DNA of 64,000 nt from Streptomyces sp. MRC013 (lineage in GTDB: Bacteria; Actinomycetota; Actinomycetes; Streptomycetales; Streptomycetaceae). Of the stretch, positions 7,453 to 16,749 are shown piece by piece. The DNA is taken from assembly GCF_023614235.1 (NCBI RefSeq), contig NZ_CP094264.1:3100001-3164000 (forward strand), written 5' to 3'. The notes beneath the pieces were generated by a model. The model was not told where the DNA came from, did not search any database, and saw only the letters and a program-made list of their open reading frames with translations. Position numbers and translations under genes: made by a program. Positions within the stretch are counted from its first letter, which is position 1, and each line of letters opens with the position of its first letter.

Positions 7453-8835
7453 ATGGCAGCGAGGCCGCTCGTCACCCGTCAGCCGAACGAACGGCTGCAG
7501 GCGCTCATCCAGGAGGCGGGGTGCTCCAACGCCGGGCTCGCCCGCCGGGTCAACATGGTCGGTTCGGAGCGCGGGCTCGACCTGCGGTACGACAAGACGT
7601 CGGTGGCGCGCTGGCTGCGCGGGCAGCAGCCCCGGGGCCGTGCCCCGGGCGTCATCGCCGAGGCGCTCGGGCGCAAGCTGGGCCGCACGGTCACGGTCGA
7701 CGAGATCGGGATGGCGAGCGGCAGGAACCCGGCGAGCGGGGTGGGACTGCTGTTCTCGCCGACCGTGGCGGGCGCCGTCGAGCAGGTCTGCGAGCTGTGG
7801 CGCGGCGACGCGAGCCGGCGGGAGCTGCCGACCGGCCCGGCCGCGGGCGCCTCCGCGCTCGTGGAGCCCAGCAGGGACTGGCTGATCACCGCCCCCGACG
7901 CCCGGGTGGCGCGGAGCACGGGCTCCCGGGTCGGCCCGGCGGACGTGCGCGCCGTGCGCGAGACGACGCAGGCGCTGATCGACCTCGACCACCGGTTCGG
8001 CGGCGGGTACGTGCGCCCCGTGGTGGTCCACTACCTGAACGGCGTCGTGTCGGGGATGCTCTGCGGCTCGTACCGGGACCCGGTGGGGCGGCAGCTCTTC
8101 GCGGCGGCGGCGCGGCTGACGGAACTGGCCGGGTACATGGCGGTCGACACCGGCCGGTCGGGGCTCGCGCAGCGGTACTACATCCAGGCGCTGAGGCTCG
8201 CGCAGGCCGCGGGCGACCGGGCTTACGGCGGCTACGTGCTGGCCGCGTCGATGAGCCACCTGGCGGAGCGGCTCGGCAACCCGCGTGAGATCGCCCAGTT
8301 GGCGCGCGTCGCGCAGGAGGGCTCCCGCGGGCACGTCACCCCGCGCACGGAGGCGATGTTCCTGGCGGCCGAGGCGCGGGGCCACGCCCGGCTCGGGGAC
8401 GTGCGCGCCTGCCGGGACGCGGCGGGCCGGGCCGTCGCCGCGCTGGACCGGTCCGACCCGGACACGGGCGACGACCCGGAGTGGATCGCCCACTTCGACC
8501 ACGCGTACCTCGCCGACGAACTGGCCCACTGCCACCGGGACCTGGACCAGGGGCGGGCGGCGGAGCGGGCGGCGGCGGAGGCGCTGGAGGGGCATCCGGC
8601 GACGCGGGTGCGGCGGCGGGCGATCGGCCTCGCCCTGCTGGCGGCGGCCCAGGTGCAGCAGCGGGAGGTCGAGCAGGCCTGCCACACCGCGGCGCGGGCG
8701 GCCGAACTCCTGGGCACGCTGCGGTCGTCGCGCGGCGCGGAGTACCTGGACGACCTCCGGACGCGGCTGGAGCCGTTCCGGGACGAGCCCGCGGTACGGG
8801 AGGTCGCGGCGCGGCTGGCACCCCGGGCGGCGTAA
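7453..8835 (+). CDS. HTH/TPR transcriptional regulator
   Basis: The 460-residue regulator has an N-terminal XRE-like HTH (residues about 10-70, 'NAGLARRVNMVGSERGLDLRYDKTSVARWLRGQQPRG' region) and an all-helical TPR-type C-terminal half ('SGLAQRYYIQALRLAQAAGDRAYGGYVLAASM', then 'AEARGHARLGDVRACRDAAGRAVAAL'). The architecture resembles Streptomyces regulators of morphological and antibiotic control, but I do not recognise a named one. The ATG at 7453 has AGGGGG about 6 bases upstream. The divergent primase-like gene shares the 320-base promoter region. Confidence 0.85.
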   Translation: MAARPLVTRQPNERLQALIQEAGCSNAGLARRVNMVGSERGLDLRYDKTSVARWLRGQQPRGRAPGVIAEALGRKLGRTVTVDEIGMASGRNPASGVGLLFSPTVAGAVEQVCELWRGDASRRELPTGPAAGASALVEPSRDWLITAPDARVARSTGSRVGPADVRAVRETTQALIDLDHRFGGGYVRPVVVHYLNGVVSGMLCGSYRDPVGRQLFAAAARLTELAGYMAVDTGRSGLAQRYYIQALRLAQAAGDRAYGGYVLAASMSHLAERLGNPREIAQLARVAQEGSRGHVTPRTEAMFLAAEARGHARLGDVRACRDAAGRAVAALDRSDPDTGDDPEWIAHFDHAYLADELAHCHRDLDQGRAAERAAAEALEGHPATRVRRRAIGLALLAAAQVQQREVEQACHTAARAAELLGTLRSSRGAEYLDDLRTRLEPFRDEPAVREVAARLAPRAA

Positions 8836-8916
8836 CGGCCGCACCCGTGTGCGGGGACGGCGGTGCACCCGGTAGCGTGAGCCGACGCTTCCGTAGGTTC
8901 ACACGTAGGAGTCCCG

Positions 8917-10212
8917 GTGACGCAGAGCGGACACGGCCAGGAGGGCCAGTCGTGGGGCCAGGCCCCTGGCCAACCCTGGGGACCGCCGCCCCCGCAGGCC
9001 GTGCCGGGAGAGGACCACGCCACGCAGTACCTGCGGCCGGTTCCGCCGGCCCCGGAGCCCCCGCAGGCCGCGCCGGGGGAGGACCACGCCACGCAGTACC
9101 TGCGGCCGGTTCCGCCGGCGCCGCCGTCCCCGCAGCAGGGGCGGCCGCCCGCGGAGAGCCCGGCGGAGTCGACCCGGTTCCTGGGCACCGGTTTCGGCGC
9201 GCAGCAGCACGGGCAGCCCCGGTCGCCGTACCCGCAGCACCCGCAGGCGTACCCGCCGCAGGGGCGGCGACCGTCCCACCCGCAGCCCCACCCCGCGCAC
9301 TCGGCCCCCTGGCCGGACTCGGACGCGGAGGCCACCCAGTACCTCCCGCCCGTACCGGGGCAGGGCGGGCCCCCGGCGGAGTTCGACAACCTGTTCCGCG
9401 ACGACACGGCGGGCGCCACCCGGCAGATGCCCCGCATCGAGCCGTCCGCCCCGCAGCCGGCCCACGGCCACCGGCCGCACCAGCCCCGGGGCCTCCGGCT
9501 GCCCCCGCCGTACGCGGAGCCGCACGACCGCGACGACCGCGACGACCGCGGCCGCCGTGAAGAGCCCGGGCGCCGCCGCTCCTCGAAGCTGCCGCTCGTC
9601 GCCGCGGTGGTCGTCGGGTGCGCCGTGGTGGGCCTCGGCGCGGGCGCCCTGATGGGCGGCGGCGAGGAGGCGCCCGAGGAGGACGGCAAGGCCGGCGCGG
9701 TCGCCGCCTCGTCCCCCGCGCCGGTCCGGACGTCGGCCTCCGCGCCGGCCCCGGACCCGGTGAGGGAGCAGGCGGAGGAGCTCGACAAGCTGCTCGCGGA
9801 CAGTAACGACAGCCGCGACGCGGTGATCGGCTCCGTCGAGAACATCAAGAAGTGCCGGAACCTGGACAAGGCCGCCGCCGACCTGCGGGAGGCCGCCGGC
9901 CAGCGGCGGGAACTGGTGAACCGGCTGGGGCGGATCGAGATCGACAGGCTGCCGGACCACGCGGAGCTGTCGTCGTCGCTCACCCGGGCGTGGCAGGCGT
10001 CCGCCACCGCCGACGACCACTACGCGGCCTGGGCCCAGCAGGTCAAGAACCCGAAGAACTGCAAGGGCGGCCGGGCCCGCCACACAGCCAGCACCGCGCG
10101 GGCGGCCGTGGCCAGCGGGGAGGCGACCGGCGCGAAGCGTCAGGCCGCACGTCTCTGGAACGGCATCGCCGAGACGTACGGCCTGACCAGGCGGCAGCCC
10201 ACCCAGCTGTAG
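8917..10212 (+). CDS. membrane-anchored hypothetical protein with Pro/Gln-rich repeat N-terminus
   Basis: This 431-residue protein starts at GTG 8917 with TAGGAG upstream. Residues 1-220 are disordered and Pro/Gln-rich. They contain two near-identical units, 'PGEDHATQYLRPVPPAP', at about residues 29-45 and 51-67, then degenerate 'ATQYLPPV' and 'STRFLGTGF' copies. Such threonine-containing repeats often carry kinase sites in Streptomyces, but that is inference. One membrane segment (about residues 228-248, 'LPLVAAVVVGCAVVGLGAGAL') precedes a C-terminal extracellular helical domain with two Cys (in 'KKCRNLD' and 'KNCKGG'), likely a disulfide. A -10-like TAGCGT lies at 8872. Function unknown. 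Confidence 0.75.
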   Translation: MTQSGHGQEGQSWGQAPGQPWGPPPPQAVPGEDHATQYLRPVPPAPEPPQAAPGEDHATQYLRPVPPAPPSPQQGRPPAESPAESTRFLGTGFGAQQHGQPRSPYPQHPQAYPPQGRRPSHPQPHPAHSAPWPDSDAEATQYLPPVPGQGGPPAEFDNLFRDDTAGATRQMPRIEPSAPQPAHGHRPHQPRGLRLPPPYAEPHDRDDRDDRGRREEPGRRRSSKLPLVAAVVVGCAVVGLGAGALMGGGEEAPEEDGKAGAVAASSPAPVRTSASAPAPDPVREQAEELDKLLADSNDSRDAVIGSVENIKKCRNLDKAAADLREAAGQRRELVNRLGRIEIDRLPDHAELSSSLTRAWQASATADDHYAAWAQQVKNPKNCKGGRARHTASTARAAVASGEATGAKRQAARLWNGIAETYGLTRRQPTQL

Positions 10213-10227
10213 GGGCGGGCCGCGGCC

Positions 10228-11502
10228 TCAGGAGGAGCGGGCTTCGAGGAGCGTCCGGCCGACGTCGACGAAGCCGGTGCGCTGGGCGACGAGACGCCCC
10301 TTCCGCACCACCTGGAAGGTCACCTCGTGGTTGACGAGCCGGGGGAAGCCGGGGGTGCCCAGCATGTCCTCGTACCGCCAGCGCAGCGTCGGCGTGAGGC
10401 CCCCGGTGTCCACCCGCAGACCGCGGTCCAGGGTGAGCGTGATCTTGCCGGGGGTCACCTTCTCCTCGCCGATCGCCTCGACGACCCGCTTGAGGACCGT
10501 GTACGCGATCCAGGTGGTCTGCACGCCGGCGTCGGCCGGGTCGATCCGGTTGTCGCCGAAGGCGTGTTCCTGGATGACCCGCCGCATCGGCTCCCAGCGC
10601 GGGTCGCCGGGGGCCGGGTACCAGCCGGTGACGTACGCCCCCTCGAACGGCCCCGAGGCGCCGCCCGTCCGGTCGACCAGCAACTGGTCGACGCTGCCGA
10701 GCACGGACGAGATCCGGATGTCGCGGCCGTCCGGGGTGAGCCGGCGGAACGAGTCGAAGAAGTGCGCGGTCCGCTCGCCGAGCGTGGCGGTGACGCAGCC
10801 GCGCTCCTCGCCGGCCCGCTTCCGCGAGCGGGTGGCGACGGCCGTGTACTCCCCGGCGTCCTCGGCCGCGGGTATGTCGTACGCCTCGCGCTGCTTGCCG
10901 TGGGCGAGGCCCGAGTTGAGCAGCGCGTGCAGGTAGTCGCCGGCGATCGTGTCGGGGCGGACCAGGGAGACCCGCTCGCAGGAGGCGGCGAGCTGCATGC
11001 CGTTGCCCGCGAGCAGGGCGACCTGCCCGCCGTTGACGGGATAGGAGAGGTAGCTGGTGAACTCCTCGTCGGACAGGCCGTAGCCGCCGATGTAGGGGAT
11101 GTTCGCCGCTTCCAGGGTGGCCATGAAGGCCCGGCCGTGCTGGCTGTACGAGCCGACGACGGCGGCCACGCCCTCCTTGACGGCCTTGCGGGCGCAGGTC
11201 GCGGCGCCCGTCGCGGTGTTGCCCTCGTTGCAGGTGATCACGCGCAGCTCGTGCCCGGCCAGGCCGCCCTGGCTGTTGGTCCAGCGTGCGTACGCCTCGG
11301 CCATCGCGGGCATGCCGGGCATGTTGGTCGCCTTGGTGTCCTGGGGTGCCCAGGTCATCACTGTGATGGGTTCCCTGGAGCCCCCCGTGGCCCCAGGGAG
11401 CCCGCCACAGCCGGCGAGGAGGGACGCCGCGGCGAGAGCCGTCGCGGCCCTGGAAGTGAGGAAGGTGGCAAAGCGTCGCCTGCCGTTACCGGTCATAGAC
11501 AT
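10228..11502 (-). CDS. substrate-binding lipoprotein of a branched-chain amino-acid-type ABC transporter
   Basis: The 424-residue protein has a signal peptide ending in the lipobox 'LLAGCGG' (lipidated Cys about 29) and a periplasmic-binding fold like Leu/Ile/Val-binding proteins: 'EAYARWTNSQGGLAGHELRVITCNEG', 'GVAAVVGSYSQHGRAFM', 'GGYGLSDEEF'. It should bind a small solute outside the membrane. No permease or ATPase genes are next to it, so it is an orphan binding protein or a receptor. The ATG at 11502 has GGAAG 5 bases upstream. Longer in-frame starts lack a site and precede the signal peptide. Confidence 0.85.
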   Translation of the reverse strand: MSMTGNGRRRFATFLTSRAATALAAASLLAGCGGLPGATGGSREPITVMTWAPQDTKATNMPGMPAMAEAYARWTNSQGGLAGHELRVITCNEGNTATGAATCARKAVKEGVAAVVGSYSQHGRAFMATLEAANIPYIGGYGLSDEEFTSYLSYPVNGGQVALLAGNGMQLAASCERVSLVRPDTIAGDYLHALLNSGLAHGKQREAYDIPAAEDAGEYTAVATRSRKRAGEERGCVTATLGERTAHFFDSFRRLTPDGRDIRISSVLGSVDQLLVDRTGGASGPFEGAYVTGWYPAPGDPRWEPMRRVIQEHAFGDNRIDPADAGVQTTWIAYTVLKRVVEAIGEEKVTPGKITLTLDRGLRVDTGGLTPTLRWRYEDMLGTPGFPRLVNHEVTFQVVRKGRLVAQRTGFVDVGRTLLEARSS

Positions 11503-11690
11503 GCACACTTCCGGTTCACGGGGAACGCGGGAGTGAGGGTGGTTCAACAGCCGGTGACGTGAAGGTGAATTGCGGGAGCCGTCCGGCGCGTACCGTGGAG
11601 GACGTACCATCCGTACGCCCCACCGCCCGGTGGAGCTTACCCGGCCCGCCCGGCGCGGCCCGCAGGACCGTGTCCGCGAGGTGAACGCAG

Positions 11691-12173
11691 ATGAACCCTT
11701 CCCGCCCCGGCCGCCACTCGTCCACCATGGGCGGCATGCCCCTCAACGACATGCCGTGGTGGCGCTGGCGCGCCAACGTGCGCTCGGCGCTCCACATGCT
11801 CTCCGACGTCCGCTTCCACGAGGAGTGCTGGCTGGCCGGCGCCGACGGGTACGGGGACGTCACGGACGCCGTCTACCGGCTGGTCGAGGACACCTGGCTG
11901 GACAACTGGTCCGCCGAGAAGTACCTCGGGACGATATTCCGCGACCCGGACGAGGCCCGGCTCGTCGACCAGGCCGTCCTGCTGGTCCTGCGGATCGTGC
12001 ACCAGGTCGGCCCGGACGCGCCCGTCTCCGCGTACCTGGGCCACCCCGGCTGGCCCGAGGCCGTGCACGCCGCCCGCGAGGCCCACGTGCGGCTCTCCGC
12101 CAACGACGGCGAGGACCCGGACGTCCCGCCGCGGCCGCTGCACGCCCTGCGGGCGCTGACGGGCACCGCGTAG
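11691..12173 (+). CDS. conserved hypothetical protein
   Basis: This 160-residue soluble protein is rich in Trp and acidic residues: 'MPWWRWRANVRSALHMLSD', 'CWLAGADGYGDVTDAVY', 'EDTWLDNWSAEKYLG', 'PVSAYLGHPGWPEAV'. The pattern is familiar from Streptomyces hypothetical proteins, but I cannot give it a function. There are several in-frame ATGs (11691, 11727, 11736). The conserved part begins at about 11736, so the first 15 residues may not be translated. It is divergent from the lipoprotein gene and followed by purU. Confidence 0.7.
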   Translation: MNPSRPGRHSSTMGGMPLNDMPWWRWRANVRSALHMLSDVRFHEECWLAGADGYGDVTDAVYRLVEDTWLDNWSAEKYLGTIFRDPDEARLVDQAVLLVLRIVHQVGPDAPVSAYLGHPGWPEAVHAAREAHVRLSANDGEDPDVPPRPLHALRALTGTA

Positions 12174-12231
12174 GACCGCGGCCGGCGGGCGGACCCGCGG
12201 GCGCGCCCGCCCCGTGTGGCATGCTGCCGGG

Positions 12232-13083
12232 ATGACCGACCAGTACGTCCTCACCCTCTCCTGCCCCGACCGGCCGGGCATCGTGCACGCCGTGTCGAGC
12301 TACCTCCTCATCACGGGGTGCAACATCGAGGACAGCCAGCAGTTCGGGGACCACGGCTCGGGCCTCTTCTTCATGCGGGTCCACTTCTCCGCCGGGGCGC
12401 CCGTGACCGTCGAGAAGCTCCGGGCGGGCTTCGCCCCGGTCGGCGACTCCTTCGGGATGGACTGGCGGATCCACCGGGCCGACGAGCGGATGCGGGTCGT
12501 GCTGATGGTGTCGAGGTTCGGCCACTGCCTGAACGACCTGCTGTTCCGCACGCGGATCGGCGCGCTGCCGGTGGAGGTCGTGGCCGTGGTCTCCAACCAC
12601 ACGGACTTCGCGGAGCTCGCGGCCTCGTACGACGTCCCCTTCCACCACGTCCCGGTCACTGCGGACACCAGGGCGGAGGCCGAGGCCCGGCTGCTGGAGC
12701 TGGTGCGCGGCGAGAACGTCGAACTGGTGGTGCTGGCGCGGTACATGCAGGTCCTGTCGGACGACCTGTGCAGGGTGCTCAGCGGGCGGGTCATCAACAT
12801 CCACCACTCCTTCCTGCCGAGCTTCAAGGGGGCCAGGCCCTACCACCAGGCGCACGCGCGCGGTGTGAAGCTGATCGGCGCGACGGCCCACTACGTGACG
12901 GCGGACCTCGACGAGGGGCCGATCATCGAGCAGGAGGTCGAGCGGGTCGGGCACGAGGCCACTCCCGAGCAGCTGGTGGCCGTGGGGCGCGACGTCGAGT
13001 GCCGGGCGCTGGCCCGCGCGGTCACGTGGCACGCGGAGCACCGCGTCCTGCTCAACGGCGGCCGCACGGTCGTCTTCGACTGA
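12232..13083 (+). CDS. purU: formyltetrahydrofolate deformylase
   Basis: The 283-residue enzyme hydrolyses 10-formyl-THF to formate and THF, balancing one-carbon pools. It has an N-terminal ACT domain ('CPDRPGIVHAVSSYL', residues 11-25) and a formyltransferase fold with 'VSNHTDFAELA', 'LARYMQVLS', the catalytic-region motif 'NIHHSFLPSFKGARPYHQA', and 'GATAHYVTADLDEGPIIEQ'. Length and motifs match PurU along the whole protein. The ATG at 12232 is chosen because it begins the family-typical 'TDQYVLTLSCPDRPG'. The upstream in-frame ATG at 12214 adds six unmatched residues. Confidence 0.95.
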   Translation: MTDQYVLTLSCPDRPGIVHAVSSYLLITGCNIEDSQQFGDHGSGLFFMRVHFSAGAPVTVEKLRAGFAPVGDSFGMDWRIHRADERMRVVLMVSRFGHCLNDLLFRTRIGALPVEVVAVVSNHTDFAELAASYDVPFHHVPVTADTRAEAEARLLELVRGENVELVVLARYMQVLSDDLCRVLSGRVINIHHSFLPSFKGARPYHQAHARGVKLIGATAHYVTADLDEGPIIEQEVERVGHEATPEQLVAVGRDVECRALARAVTWHAEHRVLLNGGRTVVFD

Positions 13084-13102
13084 GGACGGCGGGGGCGGCG
13101 CC

Positions 13103-14314
13103 CTACATGCGGCTCAGGGAGGCCGCGGCGTACAGGACCTCCCGGATCGCCTCCCGGTCGCCCGCCTCCCCCACCGCGGCCTCCTCCGGGGTGACGCGCC
13201 CCGCCACCAGCCGGCAGAACTCCAGGCGGTCCAGGGCCACGAGCGCCACCTCCCGTTCCGGGCGGGCCGCCGCCGGGTGGTCCAGGGCGACGTGCCACTG
13301 GCCGCCGCCCGCCCCCTCCACCTCCAGGCGCAGCGACCGCCCCGGCCCGCCCGCTCCGGCGGGCCCCGCCAGCCCGGCGCGGCGGCGGCCGGCCAGCGCC
13401 GCCGGCAGGAGGCGGACCACCAGGTCGACCATGCCGCGCAGATGCGCCCCGGAGGGCGGGTCGTACGGGTAGTCCACCGCCGAGGCGATGTCCTCCGCGT
13501 GCACCCAGCACTCGAACGCCCGCTCCAGCAGGGCGTCCCGCAGCGGCAGGGAGAACGGGCCGTACGGCACCGGCAGCTCCGCCACCCCGCGCCCGGCGAA
13601 GGACACCGTCCGCACCAGCGTGTGCGCCTGGTCCCGCCACGGCTCCCGCGGGCACCGCCCGTCCCCGCCCTCCGCGAGGGCGCGCCAGAACGCCTCCGTG
13701 CGCTCCGCCGGCCCGTACGGCGACCGGGCGGCGCCCCCATACGGCCCCACCGGGTCGCCCAGTCCCAGGGCCGCGGCCACCAGGCCGTCCACCGCGAGCA
13801 GATGGCCGATGACGCCCGCGACGTCGGTCGGCCGGTCCACCCGCCGCCCGCCCGCGAACCACCTGAGCCGCACCGGTGCGCGCCACTCCGCGCGGCCGAT
13901 GTCCCGGAGCAGCGCGTCCAGCCGAGCGGTCTCCGCGTCGTACGGGCCGGCCCACTCCGGCACGGGGACGCGGGCGGGGCGCCGGTCCAGGCAGGTCTCC
14001 AGGACCCGCGACCGCAGCAGCGGGTCGAGGTCCAGGTCGCGCTCGCTGTGCAGCAGGCCGACCGCGTCGCGCAGCCGCAGCGCCTCGTCCGCGCACGGCG
14101 CGCACTCCGTCAGGTGCGCCTCGACGGCGGAGGTCTCCTCGGCGGAGCAGGCCGCCAGCGCCCACGCCCCGAGGAGCGACCGGAGCGTCGCGTGCGACGG
14201 CGGCGACGGCTCCCGTGGCGGGGCCGGGACGCGGCCCGGCGAGTCGTCCGCCGCCGGCCGGGGACGCGGCACGCGCGACGGCGCCCGGCCCCCGCCGCCC
14301 ACGGTCCCGGTCAC
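13103..14314 (-). CDS. zinc-finger anti-sigma factor with maleylpyruvate-isomerase-like domain
   Basis: The 403-residue protein has a zf-HC2 anti-sigma module at residues about 40-90 (His, Cys and Cys of 'VEAHLTECAPCADEAL'), then a mycothiol-dependent maleylpyruvate-isomerase-like domain ('DVAGVIGHLLAVDGLVA', 'ERAFECWVHAEDIASAVDYP'). It should hold the adjacent ECF sigma factor and perhaps respond to thiol stress through the metal-binding Cys residues. It starts at a GTG (14314) that forms a GTGA overlap with a stop codon belonging to the sigma-factor frame. This confirms tight coupling of the two genes. Confidence 0.85.
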   Translation of the reverse strand: MTGTVGGGGRAPSRVPRPRPAADDSPGRVPAPPREPSPPSHATLRSLLGAWALAACSAEETSAVEAHLTECAPCADEALRLRDAVGLLHSERDLDLDPLLRSRVLETCLDRRPARVPVPEWAGPYDAETARLDALLRDIGRAEWRAPVRLRWFAGGRRVDRPTDVAGVIGHLLAVDGLVAAALGLGDPVGPYGGAARSPYGPAERTEAFWRALAEGGDGRCPREPWRDQAHTLVRTVSFAGRGVAELPVPYGPFSLPLRDALLERAFECWVHAEDIASAVDYPYDPPSGAHLRGMVDLVVRLLPAALAGRRRAGLAGPAGAGGPGRSLRLEVEGAGGGQWHVALDHPAAARPEREVALVALDRLEFCRLVAGRVTPEEAAVGEAGDREAIREVLYAAASLSRM

Positions 14315-14894
14315 AGCGACGGCCCCCGGGGACCGGGGGCGCCCCGTCCGGCGGCCGCGTGTGGGCCGTCGCGAGCAGCTGGAGCCCCAGCCGCAGCCGG
14401 CGCCGGGCCTCGTCCTGGGTCACCCCCAGGCGCGCGGCGGTCTGCCGGTAGTCCCGGCGCTGGAAGTACGCCAGCTCCAGCGCCGCGCGCAGCGGGACCG
14501 GCATCGCCGTGACGATGTAGTCGGCGCGGGCCGCCGCGGACGCCCGCCGCACCCGCTGCTCCAGTTCCTCCGCCGAGCCCTCCCCGCCCTCGGCGATCGC
14601 CCGCGCGCCGCTCTGCCGCAGCCGGTGCACGGACTGCCGGCGGGCCAGCCGGGCGACCCAGGCCCGAAGCGAGCCCTCCTTCCGCGGGTCGTACGCGTCG
14701 GGGTTCTCCCACACGTACCCGAACACCTCCCGCGTGACCCGGTCGGCGGCCTCCTGGTCCTCCAGCACCCGGCGGGCCGTGTTGTGGACGAGCGAGGCGA
14801 AGCGGTCGTACAGCTCCCCGAGCGCGGCCGCCTCTCCGCGGGCCAGCCGCTGCTGCATCCTGCTGTCCCAGCGGGGCGGTGTGTCCTTGGGCAT
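14311..14894 (-). CDS. ECF-type RNA polymerase sigma factor (3' end frameshifted)
   Basis: From ATG 14894 the frame gives a sigma-70 region 2 ('ALGELYDRFASLVHNTARRVL', 'EVFGYVWENPDAYDP') and region 4 ('LPLRAALELAYFQRRDYRQTAARLGVTQDEARRRL'), about 190 residues in all. The frame then has no stop and would run through the anti-sigma gene to 12891, which is implausible. The correct-looking stop (TGA at 14311-14313, overlapping the anti-sigma GTG) is one base out of frame. A missing base in the C/G-run cluster 14323-14346 explains this. The end coordinate assumes the repaired frame. Confidence 0.75.
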
Positions 14895-15080
14895 TCTTCG
14901 AATGTAGTCCGGGCCTCCCGCGCCGCAGCGTTCTTCGGGCAAGTGCTGGCATTCCGGCCGGGACGGTGGTAAAGAAGCCGCCGTTTCCGCCCCCCGGTGT
15001 TTCGGCGGTGGCGAACGGGGCAGTCGCGACGCGGGGACCGTCCTCCGGGCGGTCCGGGACCGGTGGGGAGGGGTCGGGGC

Positions 15081-15494
15081 GTGGTGCTGAGGGTGGAGCG
15101 GGCCGAGTACGGGACCTGGACCGTACTGCGCGTCTGCGGCGAGCTCGACCTCGTGTCGTCCCCCGTGGTCCGGCGCCGGGTGCACGAGGCGGTCGCGGAC
15201 GGCCGCCACGACGTCGTGCTCGACCTGTCCGGGGTGCGGTTGTGCGACTCCAGCGGCGTGGGCGTGCTCATCGCGGCGCGCCGGCTGCTGCACTCCTGCC
15301 GGGGGCGGTTGCGGCTGATCCTGCCGGCGTGCGGTGCGGTGGAGGGCTCGCACGTCGACCGGGTGCTGGCGGCGCTCGGCGTGCGCCGGCTGTTCGACGT
15401 GTACCCGGACGTGCCGGCGGCGACGGGCGCGGCGGAGGGATCCGCCCGGGGCGCGACGGGCGGCGCGGCGGCGCCCCGCGCCGCGTCCGCCTAG
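15081..15494 (+). CDS. STAS-domain anti-sigma factor antagonist
   Basis: This 137-residue STAS protein has the core 'TWTVLRVCGELDLVSSPVV' and the phosphorylation-loop motif 'LCDSSGVGVLIAARRL'. The Ser in 'DSSG' is the usual site phosphorylated by a cognate anti-sigma kinase. It then has a low-complexity Ala/Gly tail. It would bind and sequester an HATPase-type anti-sigma factor, such as the one encoded 300 bases downstream. The GTG at 15081 is chosen because GGGGAGGGG precedes it. The upstream in-frame ATG (14997) adds 28 Arg/Gly-rich residues. Confidence 0.85.
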   Translation: MVLRVERAEYGTWTVLRVCGELDLVSSPVVRRRVHEAVADGRHDVVLDLSGVRLCDSSGVGVLIAARRLLHSCRGRLRLILPACGAVEGSHVDRVLAALGVRRLFDVYPDVPAATGAAEGSARGATGGAAAPRAASA

Positions 15495-15799
15495 TCACGT
15501 TCGGTGAGGGGTGCGGGACCCGCGGGGGACGTCGGCGCGGCCAGGGCCGCCGCCGGGCGGCCTCGTCCTCCGACGGGCGGCGCGGTCGGGTCCGCCGCGT
15601 CCGCGTACCGGTGGGGCGGTCGGGCGCCCGCGTTCGACTGCGCGAAAAGTGCGTCGCACAGTATGCATCAGCCGTACTCCTTCGCGCTGGAATATGCCCG
15701 AAGCGCTTGTTCCGGTGACGGAACGTCAACCATGCTGAGCGCCCAAGGTTCGCTGTGAGGCGCGAGGCGATGTGTCCGCCGGTTCGGATGGTGTGAGCG
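15495..15799. other. intergenic region between the STAS and anti-sigma kinase genes
   Basis: No gene is seen. The part from about 15640 to 15760 is less GC-rich than its surroundings and probably holds the promoter of the downstream HATPase gene. No consensus element could be fixed with confidence. Confidence 0.4.
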
Positions 15800-16270
15800 G
15801 TGCAGGTGCTTCAAGTTCAGTTGGAGGTCGGCCCGGACCCCGCGGAGGTGGGACGGGCCCGCAGGTGGGCGAGGTCGCGGCTGGCCGGCTCCGGGATAGA
15901 CGTCGACGAGTCGCTCGCCGAGACCCTCGTGCTCCTGATCTCGGAACTCGTGACCAACGCCGTCGTGCACACCGGCTGCCCGGCCGTGCTGCGCCTGCTG
16001 TTCGGTCCGGGCGGCGCCGGCGGCATCGTCCGGGTCGAGGTGGCGGACGACAGCGCCTCCCCGCCGCAGCAGCGCCGGGCGGACGGCGCCGACACCCACG
16101 GCCGGGGACTGGAGCTGATCGACGGGCTCGCCGACCGGTGGGGCTGGCAGCCGGAGGGGCGCGGCAAGCGCATCTGGTGCGAGGTGGACCGGAGCGCGGC
16201 GGTGCTCGCCCGGGCGGTGCGCGAGCCGGAGGCGTACGAACCGTCCCGTGCCGTGACGAACACCGCGTAA
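15800..16270 (+). CDS. RsbW/SpoIIAB-like anti-sigma serine kinase (HATPase_c)
   Basis: The 156-residue protein has a GHKL ATPase fold: N box 'ETLVLLISELVTNAVVHTG', G1 box 'VEVADDSASPP' and G2 box 'HGRGLELIDGLADRWG'. This family, abundant in Streptomyces, binds sigma factors and phosphorylates STAS antagonists. The STAS gene just upstream is a natural partner, though pairing is inference. The GTG at 15800 is the first possible start, since an in-frame TGA lies just before it. A short C-terminal tail after residue 130 is unconserved. Confidence 0.85.
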   Translation: MQVLQVQLEVGPDPAEVGRARRWARSRLAGSGIDVDESLAETLVLLISELVTNAVVHTGCPAVLRLLFGPGGAGGIVRVEVADDSASPPQQRRADGADTHGRGLELIDGLADRWGWQPEGRGKRIWCEVDRSAAVLARAVREPEAYEPSRAVTNTA

Positions 16271-16749
16271 CTTCCTTTACCCCCCATACCTGTTGACGGA
16301 GGGCGCCGGTCTGACCACCCTGGGGTCAGCGATCCGCGGCGAGGGGACGCCGAGGGCCGTGGCGGTCCTCGGCGAGTGCGGGTCGCGCCTCCGGTGCCGG
16401 AACCGGCCGCGCGCGAGCGCGGTGCCCGCGCCGGACGGGTGGCGGCCGCGGTGCCGTGCTCGGGGCGCGCACCCGCGTGCCGCCACCCCGAAAGGCCCCG
16501 GGCGGCCCGCCCGGCGGGCCGTCGGCGGCCGGGGAGCGGTCCCGCGCGAGGAGCCCGTGCCGGGCGTCGAGCCGTGGCCGTGGTCACGGCGGCGGGGTGC
16601 GGTCAGGGCGGCGGGGTGCGGCGCGCGTCCGGGACGGTGCGGCCTGCCGGGGCGGTCTCCCACGGCACGGCACGGCACCGCGGCCGCGGCCGGGCGCCGG
16701 CACCGGCGGGAGCGGGGCGGGCGCGGGACGCCGGCCGCGGTCGGCGCCG
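16271..16749. other. gene-free intergenic region
   Basis: The region holds 479 bases with only compositional open frames. A small hairpin, CTGACC/GGTCAG, near 16311-16330 may end the anti-sigma kinase transcript. The rest is GC-rich with short repeats such as GGCGGGGTGCGG (twice, about 16588-16625). It also takes the 3' end of the minus-strand acyl-CoA synthetase gene. Confidence 0.5.
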
